From Providencia alcalifaciens DSM 30120 (GTDB taxonomy: Bacteria > Pseudomonadota > Gammaproteobacteria > Enterobacterales > Enterobacteriaceae): a stretch of 64,000 nucleotides of DNA. Below are positions 10,031 through 21,338 of this stretch, piece after piece. The notes under the pieces were generated by a model. The model saw nothing but the letters and a program-made list of their open reading frames with translations. It did no database searches and was not told the DNA's origin. Positions within the stretch are counted from its first letter, which is position 1. Every line of letters begins with the position of its first letter. The position numbers and the translations under genes are program-made. The stretch is taken from NCBI RefSeq assembly GCF_000173415.1, contig NZ_ABXW01000051.1, forward strand, positions 22,915 through 86,914, read 5' to 3'.

Positions 10031-10728
10031 TATTCAGCCAATAAGTGTGGGAGCTGCGCGATGATTTCAACGATACCGTTGATAACAAATTGCACTCCCA
10101 TACAAATTAATAGAAAGCCCATTACACGTCCTATCGCATCAATTCCGCTATTTCCTAGCCATTTCATAATTGACGTTGCACCACGTAGTCCAATCCAAAC
10201 AATCATACTGGTAATAAGAAAGACAATAATCGGGGCAACGATGATCACCCAAGGTGCAAAGCCAATATCTCCTTGCAAAGATGCGGTTGAGCTAATAATA
10301 ATGGCGATAGTACCGGGTCCTGCGGTGCTTGGCATTGCCAGAGGAACGAAGGCAATATTTTGATTACCTTGACGTTTTTTGGGAACACTTAAATCATCAG
10401 CAGGGGTATTGTTGGTATCTTCACTATTTTCTGAGTTGGGAAACAACATTCCAAAACCAATAAAGACAACGATCAACCCTCCAGCAATACGTAACCCTGG
10501 AATTGAAATTCCAAAGGTATTCATGACTAATTGACCAGCATAAAAAGCGACGAGCATGATAATAAAAACATAGATTGCAGCAAGTCGTGACTGATGATCT
10601 CGCTGCTCTTTGGTCATATTGGATGAAATACTTAGCATGACAGCAATGGCAGTCAGCGGGTTAGCCAGTGGAAGGAGTAACACTAACCCAAGACCAACAG
10701 CTTGAAACAGTTGTAAAATATCTTGCAT
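10024..10728 (-). CDS. marC: MarC family inner membrane protein
   Basis: Six-segment membrane protein of the MarC/NAAT family, 234 residues. Conserved stretches include LLPLANPLTAIAV near the N terminus, GISIPGLRIAGGLIV, and NIAFVPLAMPSTAGPGTIA in the second half. It resembles E. coli MarC more than YchE. The function is uncertain; antibiotic-resistance involvement of MarC in E. coli was not supported. It converges on emtA with overlapping ends and no terminator between them. Confidence 0.88.
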   Translation of the reverse strand: MQDILQLFQAVGLGLVLLLPLANPLTAIAVMLSISSNMTKEQRDHQSRLAAIYVFIIMLVAFYAGQLVMNTFGISIPGLRIAGGLIVVFIGFGMLFPNSENSEDTNNTPADDLSVPKKRQGNQNIAFVPLAMPSTAGPGTIAIIISSTASLQGDIGFAPWVIIVAPIIVFLITSMIVWIGLRGATSIMKWLGNSGIDAIGRVMGFLLICMGVQFVINGIVEIIAQLPHLLAEYQ

Positions 10729-11265
10729 GTCGAAAACTGCCCTCCAATTAATCTAGAATTGCTTCCTTGGGACTATAACAAAGATTGTTACAAATTTGTG
10801 AGGTCTAAAGAATATTCATTTAAAAATTTAAGGCTAAAGCGTTATTTACGTGGGATCACGTAATGTTTTTACTCAGAGGACAATAAAGTTGTTCACATTA
10901 ACTGTGGATAACATCCCTATTCAGATGTGAATAAGTATAATTAGTTAATGAATAACAAAGGATTACGTGACTGGATTAAAAATATTCAATATTTTGGGCA
11001 AAAAAAAACCTTTTTATGTGAGATAAAAAGGTCAAGGGCATTTTGCTAGAGGGGGTTTATGTTCATTTGTTATCGAGTATATACAGTACAATGTGTTTTA
11101 CTGACAGGTTATGTAAATTCGTTAAAAGATTATTGTTAGATGATAATCCTATTTATTGGAAATATAATTGGAATATTCTTTACAAACTCTTTTTTATTTT
11201 AAAAACTGCTTTACGGTTTATTGTGTATTCTAATTTTCATGTTAAATAGAATATTAGGATAGCCA
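10729..11265. other. Non-coding region marC to small envelope gene
   Basis: No convincing gene is seen in these 537 bases. The region holds the marC promoter and one strong minus-strand terminator at 11001-11032 that no recognised gene uses, which suggests a small RNA (see findings). Confidence 0.5.
11001..11032 (-). terminator. Orphan intrinsic terminator, possible sRNA 3' end
   Basis: ACCTTTTTAT at 11008-11017 pairs with ATAAAAAGGT at 11023-11032. On the minus strand the hairpin is followed by a run of eight T residues (A run at 11001-11008). No minus-strand gene lies upstream of it for several hundred bases. Confidence 0.65.
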
Positions 11266-11664
11266 ATGAGACGGTTACTATCACCATTAGTCACTTCATC
11301 GATGCTGCTTGTTTTGGCTATTGCTGCAGTATTGATTCTGTTTCCTCAAACATGGAAACAATCTATTTTCCCATCGATTTCTCAATTATTACCTGACTCT
11401 GTTAGCGCTTTTATGGTTCAAAACGGATTGGCTAATAATGCATGCGAAAGTTTAGAAAATAATTTAAGGAGTTTTGCAGACTATTTGCAAGCAAATGCAG
11501 ATGTTGTTGAAGTGAAAGGAATGAACGGATTAGAAGATCAAATTGCAAATATTCAAGCTAGATTAAATAATTTACCTAGTGATGTGCGCAATTCAGTATG
11601 CCAACAAGAATATGCCAATCTTGAAGGATTAAAAAGTGTATTCTCTTTAGGGTACCGTTCATAA
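11266..11664 (+). CDS. Small membrane-anchored or secreted protein
   Basis: Protein of 132 residues that I do not recognise. One hydrophobic segment near residues 10-27 could be a signal anchor or signal peptide. The rest is polar and predicted helical, with two cysteines (CESL and VCQQE) that could form a disulfide in the periplasm. An AGGATA site precedes the ATG. It stands alone between marC and the methyltransferase-like gene. No function is proposed. Confidence 0.65.
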   Translation: MRRLLSPLVTSSMLLVLAIAAVLILFPQTWKQSIFPSISQLLPDSVSAFMVQNGLANNACESLENNLRSFADYLQANADVVEVKGMNGLEDQIANIQARLNNLPSDVRNSVCQQEYANLEGLKSVFSLGYRS

Positions 11665-11767
11665 AAGAGCAGGTATTTACCCGAACAACATTATTGATAG
11701 TTACCGCTAATTTTTAGCATTTTATCCATGATATGCTTGTTATATGAATATCAATCTAGGATATGTG

Positions 11768-12217
11768 ATGCGCATTTTTAAACTCCCATTTGTTAACTGG
11801 TTAGTACTGAACGGATTTGCTGCTTATTATCTACACCTCAAAGAAGGCTTTTATTGGAGCTTTTCTGGATGGATGGGAATTATTGGTATTCTGGTTGCTC
11901 TCGAGGCTTTCGGGTGGATTGGCGCGAGTTTATATTATTTTCTTCAGCAAAAAACATCGCCTAATCCGCTGGCGCCAGCTTCTTCATTAATTACTCGCGG
12001 TCCTTATCGATTGTCACGTAATCCGCTATACCTTGCTTTTACTTCAATGAGCTTAAGCTTGGCGTTATTTTCACATTCACCTTATTTTTTGGTTTCAGGT
12101 TTGGTCTTTTGGCTAATAACGGATTTGTACACCATTCCAGAAGAAGAGAAATTTTTGTCGGCTCACTTTAAAGATGAGTGGCAGTCTTATGCTCAGCAAA
12201 CTCGTCGCTGGTTGTGA
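11768..12217 (+). CDS. Isoprenylcysteine/PEMT-type methyltransferase family protein
   Basis: Integral membrane protein of 149 residues related to the isoprenylcysteine carboxyl methyltransferase/phospholipid methyltransferase family. The signature is RGPYRLSRNPLYLAF in the middle and EEEKFLSAHFKDEWQSYAQQTRRWL (with gaps) at the C terminus, which form the S-adenosylmethionine site in the family. Four membrane segments are likely. I chose the ATG at 11768, which has AGGATA upstream, over the ATG at 11744, which has no site. The substrate is unknown; bacterial members are often uncharacterised. Confidence 0.75.
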   Translation: MRIFKLPFVNWLVLNGFAAYYLHLKEGFYWSFSGWMGIIGILVALEAFGWIGASLYYFLQQKTSPNPLAPASSLITRGPYRLSRNPLYLAFTSMSLSLALFSHSPYFLVSGLVFWLITDLYTIPEEEKFLSAHFKDEWQSYAQQTRRWL

Positions 12218-12401
12218 TAGTTCTTTGGTGTAATATATTGAAATTTAATTATTTATAAGTATTTTTACCTTTTGATTTTGGTTTTTTTAGTGATCTGGTT
12301 CATGATATTTAACTTTAGTTGATTATTTTGACATATTTCAAGGCGTTTATTCCACGGTGTATATAAACTGGTATAACCCATAAACTTGTGAGGTTATTGC
12401 C

Positions 12402-12764
12402 GTGAATAAAAAAGTGTTATTAGGCGCTATTGTCTCTTCGATATTATTGTATTCCGCATCTGCAGCAGCATGCCCTTACTGCAATGGAAATTATGATCAT
12501 CGATATCAAAATAATTACAGCCAGAATAATTATCGTCAGAATAACGAGCTTACTAAGCTAGTGAAGGATTTTGATGATAAGCGTGTTGAATTGAACAAAC
12601 TGTATGATGCTGGTGCTAGTGATGATGATGCCAAAGTGAAAGCACTGGTAAAAGAACTTGATGACCTATCACTAAAAATCAGAAATGAAGAAGACAAACA
12701 ATACAACCGACCTTACCGTAATGGAGGGTGGGGGGGACGTGGTAATCACCGCGGTTGTTGGTAA
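12402..12764 (+). CDS. ZraP/CpxP-like small periplasmic protein
   Basis: Exported protein of 120 residues. The signal peptide ends near SASAAA at residue 23 and is followed by a CPYC motif. The middle is a charged helix (KDFDDKRVELNKLY to LDDLSLKIRNEED), like the spy/ZraP-type helical hairpin proteins. The tail is glycine-rich with His and Cys (GGWGGRGNHRGCW). It resembles ZraP in layout, so metal binding or chaperone activity in the periplasm is plausible but unproven. It starts with GTG and has GAGG upstream. A terminator follows. Confidence 0.6.
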   Translation: MNKKVLLGAIVSSILLYSASAAACPYCNGNYDHRYQNNYSQNNYRQNNELTKLVKDFDDKRVELNKLYDAGASDDDAKVKALVKELDDLSLKIRNEEDKQYNRPYRNGGWGGRGNHRGCW

Positions 12765-12780
12765 TCCTTCATTTGTTTAA

Positions 12781-12812
12781 GGCTATCGCTCTTGATGAAC
12801 GGATAGCCTTTT
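12781..12812 (+). terminator. Intrinsic terminator of ZraP-like gene
   Basis: GGCTATC at 12781-12787 pairs with GATAGCC at 12802-12808, followed by five T residues. Confidence 0.75.
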
Positions 12813-12814
12813 TG

Positions 12815-13202
12815 TTGTCTTTCTACCGAATATTGAAATTTGCGACCCACATTATGCGCCGTTGTTCAACTGCGTCGATTTCATCGAGCTTATTCACGTA
12901 TTTCTGTTCTCAACACGCTTAAACCGTGCATTATCGAACGCTTCATCATGTGATGTTTGGTCACCCAAATTCGCAGTGATTTTAGTGATATAATAATCAA
13001 CAACTGGCTATCGCCATAAAATATGTCTGTGTTATGATTACGAGTTGAGTTGCTAGCGATGTGCATAATTGTGTCATCAATTATATCCATAATGGCTTAT
13101 ATGATGTGTACATAACGGTGTGCCTATCTCGCATAGTGAAGTGAGAAATCGTAAGTAACGTATTGATTTATAAACTTTGGAATAATCAAGCAAGTGATCT
13201 TT
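12815..13202. other. Non-coding region upstream of thrS
   Basis: No reading frame here looks coding. The region should hold the thrS promoter and the distal part of the thrS leader. A TATAAT-like sequence occurs near 12988-12994. Nothing else was recognised. Confidence 0.45.
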
Positions 13203-13236
13203 CGTGTGGGTCACCACTGCTGATAAGGATTTTTTA
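13203..13236 (+). promoter_or_regulatory. thrS translational operator, proximal domain
   Basis: The leader just before the thrS start contains GTGTGGGTCACCAC and an AAGGAT ribosome binding site, nearly as I remember from E. coli. There threonyl-tRNA synthetase binds its own leader and blocks ribosome entry. The short inverted repeat around GGGTCACC fits. The upstream anticodon-like arm was not traced. Confidence 0.5.
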
Positions 13237-15165
13237 ATGCCTGTTATTACTCTTCCTGATGGAAGTCAGCGTCAATTCGACCATGCCGTTTCTGTCATGG
13301 ATGTGGCTCGCGATATCGGTGCAGGTCTTGCAAAAGCGTGTATTGCTGGTCGTGTTAATGGTGAGCTGGTGGATGCTTGTGAACTGATCGAGCACGATGC
13401 GAACTTGTCAATTATCACGAGTAAAGATGATGAAGGTCTAGAGATCATTCGTCACTCTTGTGCTCACTTATTAGGTCATGCAATTAAACAATTGTGGCCA
13501 AATACCAAAATGGCAATCGGTCCAGTTATCGACAACGGTTTCTATTATGATATTGACCTTGACTATACGCTGACCCAGGAAGATTTGGACAAGCTAGAAA
13601 AGCGTATGCTTGAGCTTGCCAAAACAGATTATGATGTGGTTAAAAAACGTGTTTCTTGGGCCGAAGCTCGTGAAACATTTGTAAGCCGTGGCGAAGATTA
13701 TAAAGTTGAAATCTTGGATCAAAACATTAGCCAAGATGACCGCCCAGGCTTATATCACCACCAAGAATACATTGATATGTGTCGTGGTCCGCACGTACCT
13801 AATATGCGTTTCTGCCATCACTTTAAATTACAAAAAGTTGCAGGGGCATACTGGCGTGGAAACAGCGACAATAAAATGCTGCAACGTATTTACGGCACGG
13901 CATGGGCAGACAAAAAGCAGTTAGCTGCTTATCTGCTGCGCTTAGAAGAAGCGGCAAAACGTGACCACCGTAAAATTGGTAAGCAATTAGATTTATATCA
14001 TATGCAGGAAGAAGCGCCGGGTATGGCGTTCTGGCACAATGATGGTTGGACAATTTTCCGTGAGCTGGAAACTTTTGTACGTACCAAACTAAAATCCTAT
14101 AACTACCAAGAAGTTAAAGGCCCATTCATGATGGACCGCGTACTGTGGGAAAGAACAGGTCACTGGGAAAACTACAAAGATGCGATGTTCACAACGTCAT
14201 CTGAAAACCGTGAATATTGTGTAAAACCAATGAACTGCCCAGGTCACGTACAGATCTTTAACCAAGGGTTAAAATCTTACCGTGATTTACCACTGCGTAT
14301 GGCAGAGTTTGGTAGTTGCCATCGTAATGAACCATCTGGTGCGCTGCATGGTTTAATGCGTGTACGTGGCTTTACTCAAGATGATGCGCATATTTTCTGT
14401 ACCGAAGATCAAATTCTGGGTGAAGTGACAAGCTGTATCGAAATGATTTATGACGTTTACAGCACTTTCGGTTTTGAAAAGATCGTTGTAAAACTGTCTA
14501 CTCGTCCTGAAAAACGTATCGGTACTGACGATATGTGGGATACAGCAGAAGCGGATTTAGCGAATGCTCTGAAGTCTAAAGGTATTGAATTCGAATACCA
14601 ACCAGGCGAAGGCGCATTCTATGGTCCAAAAATCGAATTTACACTGTATGACTGTCTTGACCGTGCATGGCAATGCGGTACCGTACAATTAGACTTCTTC
14701 TTACCAGGTCGTCTAAATGCTTCATATGTAGGCGAAAATAATGAACGCATTACGCCTGTTATGATCCACCGTGCCGTTCTAGGTTCATTAGAGCGCTTCA
14801 TCGGTATTTTAACAGAAGAATATGCGGGCTTTTTCCCAACATGGTTAGCGCCACAACAAGTTGTGGTGATGAACATTACAGATAGTCAAGCAGACTATGT
14901 TCAAGAATTAGTAAGCAAACTGCAAAGTGTTGGCATTCGTGCGAAAGCGGACTTACGCAACGAGAAAATCGGCTTTAAGATCCGCGAACACACCCTGCGT
15001 CGTGTTCCTTACATGTTGGTTTGTGGTGAGAAAGAAGTTGAATCAGGTAAAGTGTCTGTTCGTACCCGTCGTGGTAAAGATTTAGGCAGCCTTGATGTTA
15101 ACGAATTCACGACTAAACTACTGGAAGAAATTCGCAGTCGTCAGCTCAATCAGATGGAGGAATAA
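13237..15165 (+). CDS. thrS: Threonyl-tRNA synthetase
   Basis: Class II aminoacyl-tRNA synthetase that charges tRNA-Thr, 642 residues as in E. coli. The N-terminal TGS domain begins [13 protein letters not shown], then the editing domain with the zinc-type HxxxH motif [10 protein letters not shown], then the catalytic core with [23 protein letters not shown] (motif 2) and the C-terminal anticodon-binding domain. The ATG at 13237 has AAGGA upstream; the track-like longer frame starts in the leader. infC follows after three bases. Confidence 0.97.
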   Translation: MPVITLPDGSQRQFDHAVSVMDVARDIGAGLAKACIAGRVNGELVDACELIEHDANLSIITSKDDEGLEIIRHSCAHLLGHAIKQLWPNTKMAIGPVIDNGFYYDIDLDYTLTQEDLDKLEKRMLELAKTDYDVVKKRVSWAEARETFVSRGEDYKVEILDQNISQDDRPGLYHHQEYIDMCRGPHVPNMRFCHHFKLQKVAGAYWRGNSDNKMLQRIYGTAWADKKQLAAYLLRLEEAAKRDHRKIGKQLDLYHMQEEAPGMAFWHNDGWTIFRELETFVRTKLKSYNYQEVKGPFMMDRVLWERTGHWENYKDAMFTTSSENREYCVKPMNCPGHVQIFNQGLKSYRDLPLRMAEFGSCHRNEPSGALHGLMRVRGFTQDDAHIFCTEDQILGEVTSCIEMIYDVYSTFGFEKIVVKLSTRPEKRIGTDDMWDTAEADLANALKSKGIEFEYQPGEGAFYGPKIEFTLYDCLDRAWQCGTVQLDFFLPGRLNASYVGENNERITPVMIHRAVLGSLERFIGILTEEYAGFFPTWLAPQQVVVMNITDSQADYVQELVSKLQSVGIRAKADLRNEKIGFKIREHTLRRVPYMLVCGEKEVESGKVSVRTRRGKDLGSLDVNEFTTKLLEEIRSRQLNQMEE

Positions 15166-15168
15166 GGT

Positions 15169-15711
15169 ATTAAAGGCGGAAAAAAACTCCCAACAGCACG
15201 TCCGAATCGTATTAACGACGAGATCCGTGCAACTGAAATCCGTGTTACTGGCATTGACGGTGAACAACTCGGTGTGATGAGTGTGCGTGACGCACTCGCT
15301 AAAGCGGAAGAAGCTGGTGTTGATTTAGTTGAAATCAGCCCAAATGCAGAGCCACCAGTTTGTCGTATCATGGATTACGGCAAGTATCTTTATGAGAAGA
15401 GCAAGTCTCAAAAAGAGCAGAAAAAGAAACAAAAAGTCGTTCAAGTGAAGGAAATTAAATTCCGTCCGGGAACTGATGAAGGAGACTACCAAGTTAAATT
15501 GCGTAGCCTCATTCGTTTCTTAGAAGATGGTGATAAAGCGAAAATCACACTACGTTTTCGTGGTCGTGAAATGGCACACCAGCAAATCGGTATGGAAATG
15601 CTTAACCGCATTAAAGCTGATTTGGAAGAACTGGCTATTGTTGAATCATTCCCTTCACGTATTGAAGGTCGACAAATGATTATGGTCATGTCACCGAAGA
15701 AAAATAAATAA
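15169..15711 (+). CDS. infC: Translation initiation factor IF-3, first copy (AUU start)
   Basis: IF-3 binds the 30S subunit, blocks premature 50S joining and checks the start codon. The frame opens at an ATT three bases after the thrS stop, preceded by ATGGAGG, giving 180 residues starting [16 protein letters not shown]. This AUU start is the known E. coli arrangement, by which IF-3 represses its own synthesis. Both domains and the lysine-rich linker ([11 protein letters not shown]) are intact, ending MSPKKNK. A strong terminator follows, then a second infC. Using the first ATG would remove the conserved N-terminal 35 residues. Confidence 0.93.
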   Translation: MKGGKKLPTARPNRINDEIRATEIRVTGIDGEQLGVMSVRDALAKAEEAGVDLVEISPNAEPPVCRIMDYGKYLYEKSKSQKEQKKKQKVVQVKEIKFRPGTDEGDYQVKLRSLIRFLEDGDKAKITLRFRGREMAHQQIGMEMLNRIKADLEELAIVESFPSRIEGRQMIMVMSPKKNK

Positions 15712-15723
15712 GTTGTCATGTAA

Positions 15724-15763
15724 GAACGCGAGTGGGGGATAGCCTCTCACTCGCGTTTTTTTA
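15724..15763 (+). terminator. Strong terminator between the two infC genes
   Basis: AACGCGAGTG at 15724-15733 pairs with CACTCGCGTT at 15748-15757, followed by a run of T residues. It should separate the thrS-infC transcript from the second infC-rpmI-rplT transcript. Confidence 0.85.
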
Positions 15764-15995
15764 TGAAGCTATCCTCTCATTAACATGACTTACAGCGAAA
15801 AATTTCAATATCTGCTTGAGTAATCTCACAATAAGCAGTAAAATCCGCGGTCGAATCGCTTTGTAAAATCTCGCATTGTTCGAGTTAAAGCCCAAAAAGA
15901 ATATCGCGTTTTGGTGAAAAGTTCTTGAAAACATTACCGGAACGCTTGCTTTAGAGAATGTAGCAAATCTCTTTATCCAGTTGGAGGAATGAAGT
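15764..15995. other. Spacer between infC copies, probable promoter region
   Basis: About 230 bases without a gene. Because a strong terminator lies just before it, a promoter for the second infC, rpmI and rplT is expected here. No clear -35/-10 pair was fixed. Similarity to the first infC starts only at the ribosome binding site (TGGAGGAAT). Confidence 0.45.
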
Positions 15996-16535
15996 ATTAA
16001 AGGCGGAAAAAGAATCCCATCAACACGACCAAATCGTATTAATGATGAAATCCGTGTTCCTGAAGTCCGTTTAACCGGTTTAGACGGCGAACAGTTAGGC
16101 ATTATGAGCGCACGTGAAGCGCTTGAAAAAGCTGAAGAAGCGGGCGTTGACCTCGTTGAAATTAGCCCAAATGCTGAACCGCCAGTTTGTCGTATCATGG
16201 ATTACGGCAAATTCCTTTATGAGAAGAGCAAATCTCAAAAAGAACAGAAAAAGAAACAAAAAGTTGTTCAGGTGAAGGAAATTAAATTCCGCCCTGGTAC
16301 AGATGAAGGTGATTATCAGGTCAAACTACGCAACCTGATACGCTTTCTAGAAGATGGTGACAAGGCTAAAGTAACGCTACGTTTTCGTGGTCGTGAAATG
16401 GCTCACCAACAAATCGGTATGGAAGTGCTTAACCGCATTAAGTCTGATTTGGAAGAGCTGGCGTCAGTGGAGTCATTCCCTTCAAAAATTGAAGGACGTC
16501 AGATGATTATGGTGCTGGCACCGAAGAAGAAATAA
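15996..16535 (+). CDS. infC: Translation initiation factor IF-3, second copy (AUU start)
   Basis: A second complete IF-3 gene of 179 residues, also opening at ATT with TTGGAGGAA upstream, beginning [16 protein letters not shown] and ending LAPKKK. It differs from the first copy at scattered positions, mostly in the N-terminal domain, while the linker and C-terminal domain are nearly the same. rpmI and rplT follow, so this copy holds the usual operon position. Both copies look functional. Divergence at silent sites argues against a very recent duplication or an assembly error. Confidence 0.92.
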   Translation: MKGGKRIPSTRPNRINDEIRVPEVRLTGLDGEQLGIMSAREALEKAEEAGVDLVEISPNAEPPVCRIMDYGKFLYEKSKSQKEQKKKQKVVQVKEIKFRPGTDEGDYQVKLRNLIRFLEDGDKAKVTLRFRGREMAHQQIGMEVLNRIKSDLEELASVESFPSKIEGRQMIMVLAPKKK

Positions 16536-16589
16536 TTAGGCCATCAAGTAATAATCTTACAGTAATGTGAATATTATTCGCCTAATTAA

Positions 16590-16826
<237 letters not shown>

Positions 16827-16862
16827 GTAAACATTTTAGTTAATTAAGAATAAAGACGATAG

Positions 16863-17228
<366 letters not shown>

Positions 17229-17237
17229 TGTTTGCTT

Positions 17238-17265
17238 GAAAAGAGGAAGGAAACTTCCTCTTTTC
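17238..17265 (+). terminator. Hairpin after rplT
   Basis: GAAAAGAGGAAG at 17238-17249 pairs perfectly with CTTCCTCTTTTC at 17254-17265. Only four T residues follow in the arm, so termination may be partial. Confidence 0.6.
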
Positions 17266-17335
17266 ATTTATATTGTTTGTATTAAAAATTAGCTTGTGTT
17301 AATACTTTAAGCCTGTTTTTATTGAGACTCTTTTA

Positions 17336-17380
17336 ATGAACAACGTTATTTTTCGTTTCTTTTTTTACTTTAGCACCTGA
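17336..17380 (+). CDS. pheM: pheST operon leader peptide
   Basis: A 14-codon frame reads MNNVIFRFFFYFST, with five phenylalanine codons. It corresponds to E. coli PheM. Ribosome stalling at the Phe codons when charged tRNA-Phe is scarce prevents formation of the terminator at 17434-17457 and lets pheS and pheT be transcribed. It is the attenuator sensor of the operon and has no other known role. Confidence 0.92.
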   Translation: MNNVIFRFFFYFST

Positions 17381-17433
17381 ATCTCGGGGGCTTTTGCGTA
17401 TAGCGAGTAGAATAGAAACGAAAAGTTACGCTA

Positions 17434-17457
17434 AAGCCTCCGTCAGGAGGCTTTTTT
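17434..17457 (+). terminator. pheST attenuator
   Basis: AAGCCTC at 17434-17440 and GAGGCTT at 17446-17452 form the stem, followed by six T residues. It lies 54 bases after the leader peptide stop; the intervening sequence can form the alternative pairing. Confidence 0.85.
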
Positions 17458-17536
17458 GTTTTTGGTTTAACAGAAAATACAGTAAAATCAGTCAAGTATT
17501 CATATCTCATTAAATATGATTTGTGAAATTTAGTGA

Positions 17537-18559
<1,023 letters not shown>

Positions 18560-18573
18560 GGCGGGTCTATCTC

Positions 18574-20961
18574 ATGAAATTCAGTGAACTATGGTTACGC
18601 GAATGGGTGAACCCGGCGGTAAGTAGTGAAGAATTATCAGACCAAATCACGATGGCTGGTCTGGAAGTTGATGGTGTTGAAACTGTCGCAGGGCAATTTC
18701 ACGGTGTAGTTGTCGGGGAAGTTGTTGAATGCGGACAGCATCCTAATGCCGACAAACTTCGTGTCACCAAAGTCAACGTAGGTGGCGATCGTTTATTAGA
18801 TATCGTTTGTGGTGCACCAAATTGCCGTCAAGGCTTACGTGTTGCTGTTGCAACGGTCGGTGCGGTATTGCCAGGCGATTTCAAAATTAAAGCAGCCAAA
18901 TTACGTGGCGAGCCATCTGAAGGAATGCTGTGCTCTTATTCTGAGCTGGGTATTTCTGATGATCACAGCGGTATTATTGAATTGCCACAAGATGCTGCTA
19001 TTGGTACTGATATTCGTGAGTATCTAAAATTAGATGATCATGCAATTGAAATCAGTATTACTCCAAACCGTGCTGACTGTTTAAGTATTTTAGGTGTGGC
19101 ACGTGATGTTGCCGTGATCAACAAATTAGATTTAGTTGAACCTGCGATCACTTCGGTTGCTAGCACCATTAAAGAGACTTTCCCTATCCGTGTTGAAGCA
19201 CCTGCGGCATGCCCACGTTTCTTAGGTCGTGTTATCAAGAATATCGATGTTAGCGCGCCGACACCAATGTGGATGAAAGAAAAGTTACGTCGTGGCGGTG
19301 TTCGTTCTATTGATGCAGTTGTGGATATTACAAACTATGTTCTGCTGGAATTAGGTCAACCACAACATGCTTACGACTTAGACCGTTTAAACGGTTCTAT
19401 CATTGTCCGTATGGCAAAAGATGAAGAGAAGCTGGTTCTGCTAGATGGAACTGAAGCTACTTTGAAATCGGATACTCTGGTGATTGCCGATGAGTCTCAA
19501 GCTCTGGGCATCGCGGGTATCTTTGGTGGTGAGCATTCTGGTGTTAACGCCGAAACTAAAAATATTTTATTAGAGTGCGCATTCTTCGAACCACTGGCGA
19601 TTACCGGTCGTGCACGTAATTATGGTTTGCACACCGATGCATCCCATCGTTTTGAACGCGGTGTTGACTCACAGCTGCAATTTAAAGCAATGGAGCGCGC
19701 AACTGCGTTGATCGTGGAAATTTGTGGCGGTGAAGTTGGTGAAATCATTGATGTTTCTAGTGAAGCACATTTACCAAAAGCGGCAAATATTAAACTGACT
19801 CGTAAAAAATTAGATCGTTTAATTGGTCACGTGATTGCGGATGATATCGTCACTGATATTTTGAAGCGTTTAGGTTGCCAAGTGCAAGTTTCCGCCGATT
19901 GTTGGGATGTTGTTGCTCCAAGCTGGCGCTTCGATATGCAAATCGAAGAAGATTTAGTGGAAGAAGTCGCTCGCGTATATGGGTATAACAATATTCCTGA
20001 CGTTCCTTTGCGTGCTGATTTGATCATGACGGATCATAAAGAAGCGGATTTACCGCTGAAACGCATTAAAGCGATGCTGGTTGACCGTGGTTATCAAGAA
20101 GCGATTACGTATAGCTTTGTTGATCCTAAAGTTCAAAGCTTGTTACACCCTCAAGAAGAGGTGCTGAGCCTGCCAAATCCAATTTCAGCCGACATGTCTG
20201 CTATGCGTTTGTCGTTGTTGACTGGTTTATTAGGAACGGTGGTCTATAATCAAAATCGTCAACAAAATAGAATTCGTTTATTTGAGACTGGTCTGCGCTT
20301 TACACCTGATAATCAAGCAGAATATGGGATCCGTCAGGAAAACATGCTGGCAGGTGTGATCACGGGCAATAAATTTGATGAACATTGGTCATTAGATAAA
20401 CAAGTTGTTGACTTCTTTGATTTAAAAGGTGATCTTGAAGCTGTTTTTGAATTGACTGGAAAACTAAATCAAATTACATTTAAATCTGAAGCTCATCCAG
20501 CATTACATCCTGGGCAAAGTGCTGGGATTTATCTGGAAAATGAACATATTGGTTTTATTGGTGTTGTTCACCCAGAGTTAGAACGTAAACTCGATTTAAA
20601 TGGTAGAACAGTCGTGTTTGAAGTTCGTACTGATGCAATCGCACAGCGTGTTATTCCAGAAGCGAAAGCGATTTCGCGTTATCCGTCGAACCGTCGTGAC
20701 ATTGCTGTGGTTGTGCCAGAAAATGTAGCAGCTGCCGAAGTTTTAGCAGAATGTAAAAAAGTTGGCATAAATCATATAGTTGGCATAAACTTATTTGATG
20801 TGTATTGTGGTGAGGGGATAGCAGAAGGTTATAAGAGCCTCGCTATCAGTCTCGTCTTCCAAGATACCCAGCGTACCATGGAAGAAGAAGAGATTACCGC
20901 GACCGTTGATCTGTGTGTTGCTGCGTTAAAACAGCGATTCCAAGCCTCCTTGAGGGACTAA
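18574..20961 (+). CDS. pheT: Phenylalanyl-tRNA synthetase beta subunit
   Basis: Beta subunit, 795 residues as in E. coli. It carries the EMAP-type OB fold near residues 40-150 ([14 protein letters not shown]), the B3/B4 editing domain that removes Tyr-tRNA-Phe, and the C-terminal anticodon-binding ferredoxin-like domain ([14 protein letters not shown]). It follows pheS by 14 bases and precedes ihfA by four. Confidence 0.96.
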   Translation: MKFSELWLREWVNPAVSSEELSDQITMAGLEVDGVETVAGQFHGVVVGEVVECGQHPNADKLRVTKVNVGGDRLLDIVCGAPNCRQGLRVAVATVGAVLPGDFKIKAAKLRGEPSEGMLCSYSELGISDDHSGIIELPQDAAIGTDIREYLKLDDHAIEISITPNRADCLSILGVARDVAVINKLDLVEPAITSVASTIKETFPIRVEAPAACPRFLGRVIKNIDVSAPTPMWMKEKLRRGGVRSIDAVVDITNYVLLELGQPQHAYDLDRLNGSIIVRMAKDEEKLVLLDGTEATLKSDTLVIADESQALGIAGIFGGEHSGVNAETKNILLECAFFEPLAITGRARNYGLHTDASHRFERGVDSQLQFKAMERATALIVEICGGEVGEIIDVSSEAHLPKAANIKLTRKKLDRLIGHVIADDIVTDILKRLGCQVQVSADCWDVVAPSWRFDMQIEEDLVEEVARVYGYNNIPDVPLRADLIMTDHKEADLPLKRIKAMLVDRGYQEAITYSFVDPKVQSLLHPQEEVLSLPNPISADMSAMRLSLLTGLLGTVVYNQNRQQNRIRLFETGLRFTPDNQAEYGIRQENMLAGVITGNKFDEHWSLDKQVVDFFDLKGDLEAVFELTGKLNQITFKSEAHPALHPGQSAGIYLENEHIGFIGVVHPELERKLDLNGRTVVFEVRTDAIAQRVIPEAKAISRYPSNRRDIAVVVPENVAAAEVLAECKKVGINHIVGINLFDVYCGEGIAEGYKSLAISLVFQDTQRTMEEEEITATVDLCVAALKQRFQASLRD

Positions 20962-20965
20962 ACTT

Positions 20966-21262
20966 ATGGCGCTTACTAAAGCTGAAATGTCAGAAAATTT
21001 GTTTGAAAAGCTAGGTGTTAGCAAACGTGATGCGAAAGACCTTGTTGAAACTTTCTTTGAAGAGGTTCGCCTTTCCTTAGAAAATGGTGAGCAAGTTAAA
21101 TTATCTGGATTCGGTAACTTTGATTTACGTGATAAAAATCAACGTCCCGGTCGTAACCCTAAAACTGGGGAAGATATTCCAATTACTGCTCGCCGTGTTG
21201 TCACCTTCCGCCCTGGCCAAAAATTAAAAAGCCGTGTGGAAAGAGCAACCCCAAAAGAGTAA
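20966..21262 (+). CDS. ihfA: Integration host factor alpha subunit
   Basis: 98-residue nucleoid protein that pairs with IhfB and bends DNA sharply at specific sites; it is also used by lambdoid phages for integration. It begins [17 protein letters not shown] and has the DNA-binding beta arm [18 protein letters not shown] with the intercalating proline. Last gene of the pheST-ihfA group, followed by a bidirectional terminator. Confidence 0.96.
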   Translation: MALTKAEMSENLFEKLGVSKRDAKDLVETFFEEVRLSLENGEQVKLSGFGNFDLRDKNQRPGRNPKTGEDIPITARRVVTFRPGQKLKSRVERATPKE

Positions 21263-21290
21263 TCCTATTCTCTGAATAGCAGAGTAATAA

Positions 21291-21314
21291 AAAAGACCGC
21301 CTAGGCGGTCTTTT
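21291..21314. terminator. Bidirectional terminator between ihfA and the RhoGAP gene
   Basis: AAAAGACCGCC at 21291-21301 and GGCGGTCTTTT at 21304-21314 form a near-perfect hairpin flanked by A and T runs, so it can serve both converging genes. Confidence 0.85.
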
Positions 21315-21338
21315 GTTTTTAGAAGAGTAATATAATTA

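Noticed and set aside
11043..11249. Plus-strand open frame of 68 codons
   Set aside because: Very AT-rich, no ribosome binding site and no recognisable pattern; more likely part of a non-coding region with a possible small RNA.
12890..13090. Minus-strand open frame of 66 codons before thrS
   Set aside because: No binding site, odd composition, and it lies in the expected thrS promoter region.
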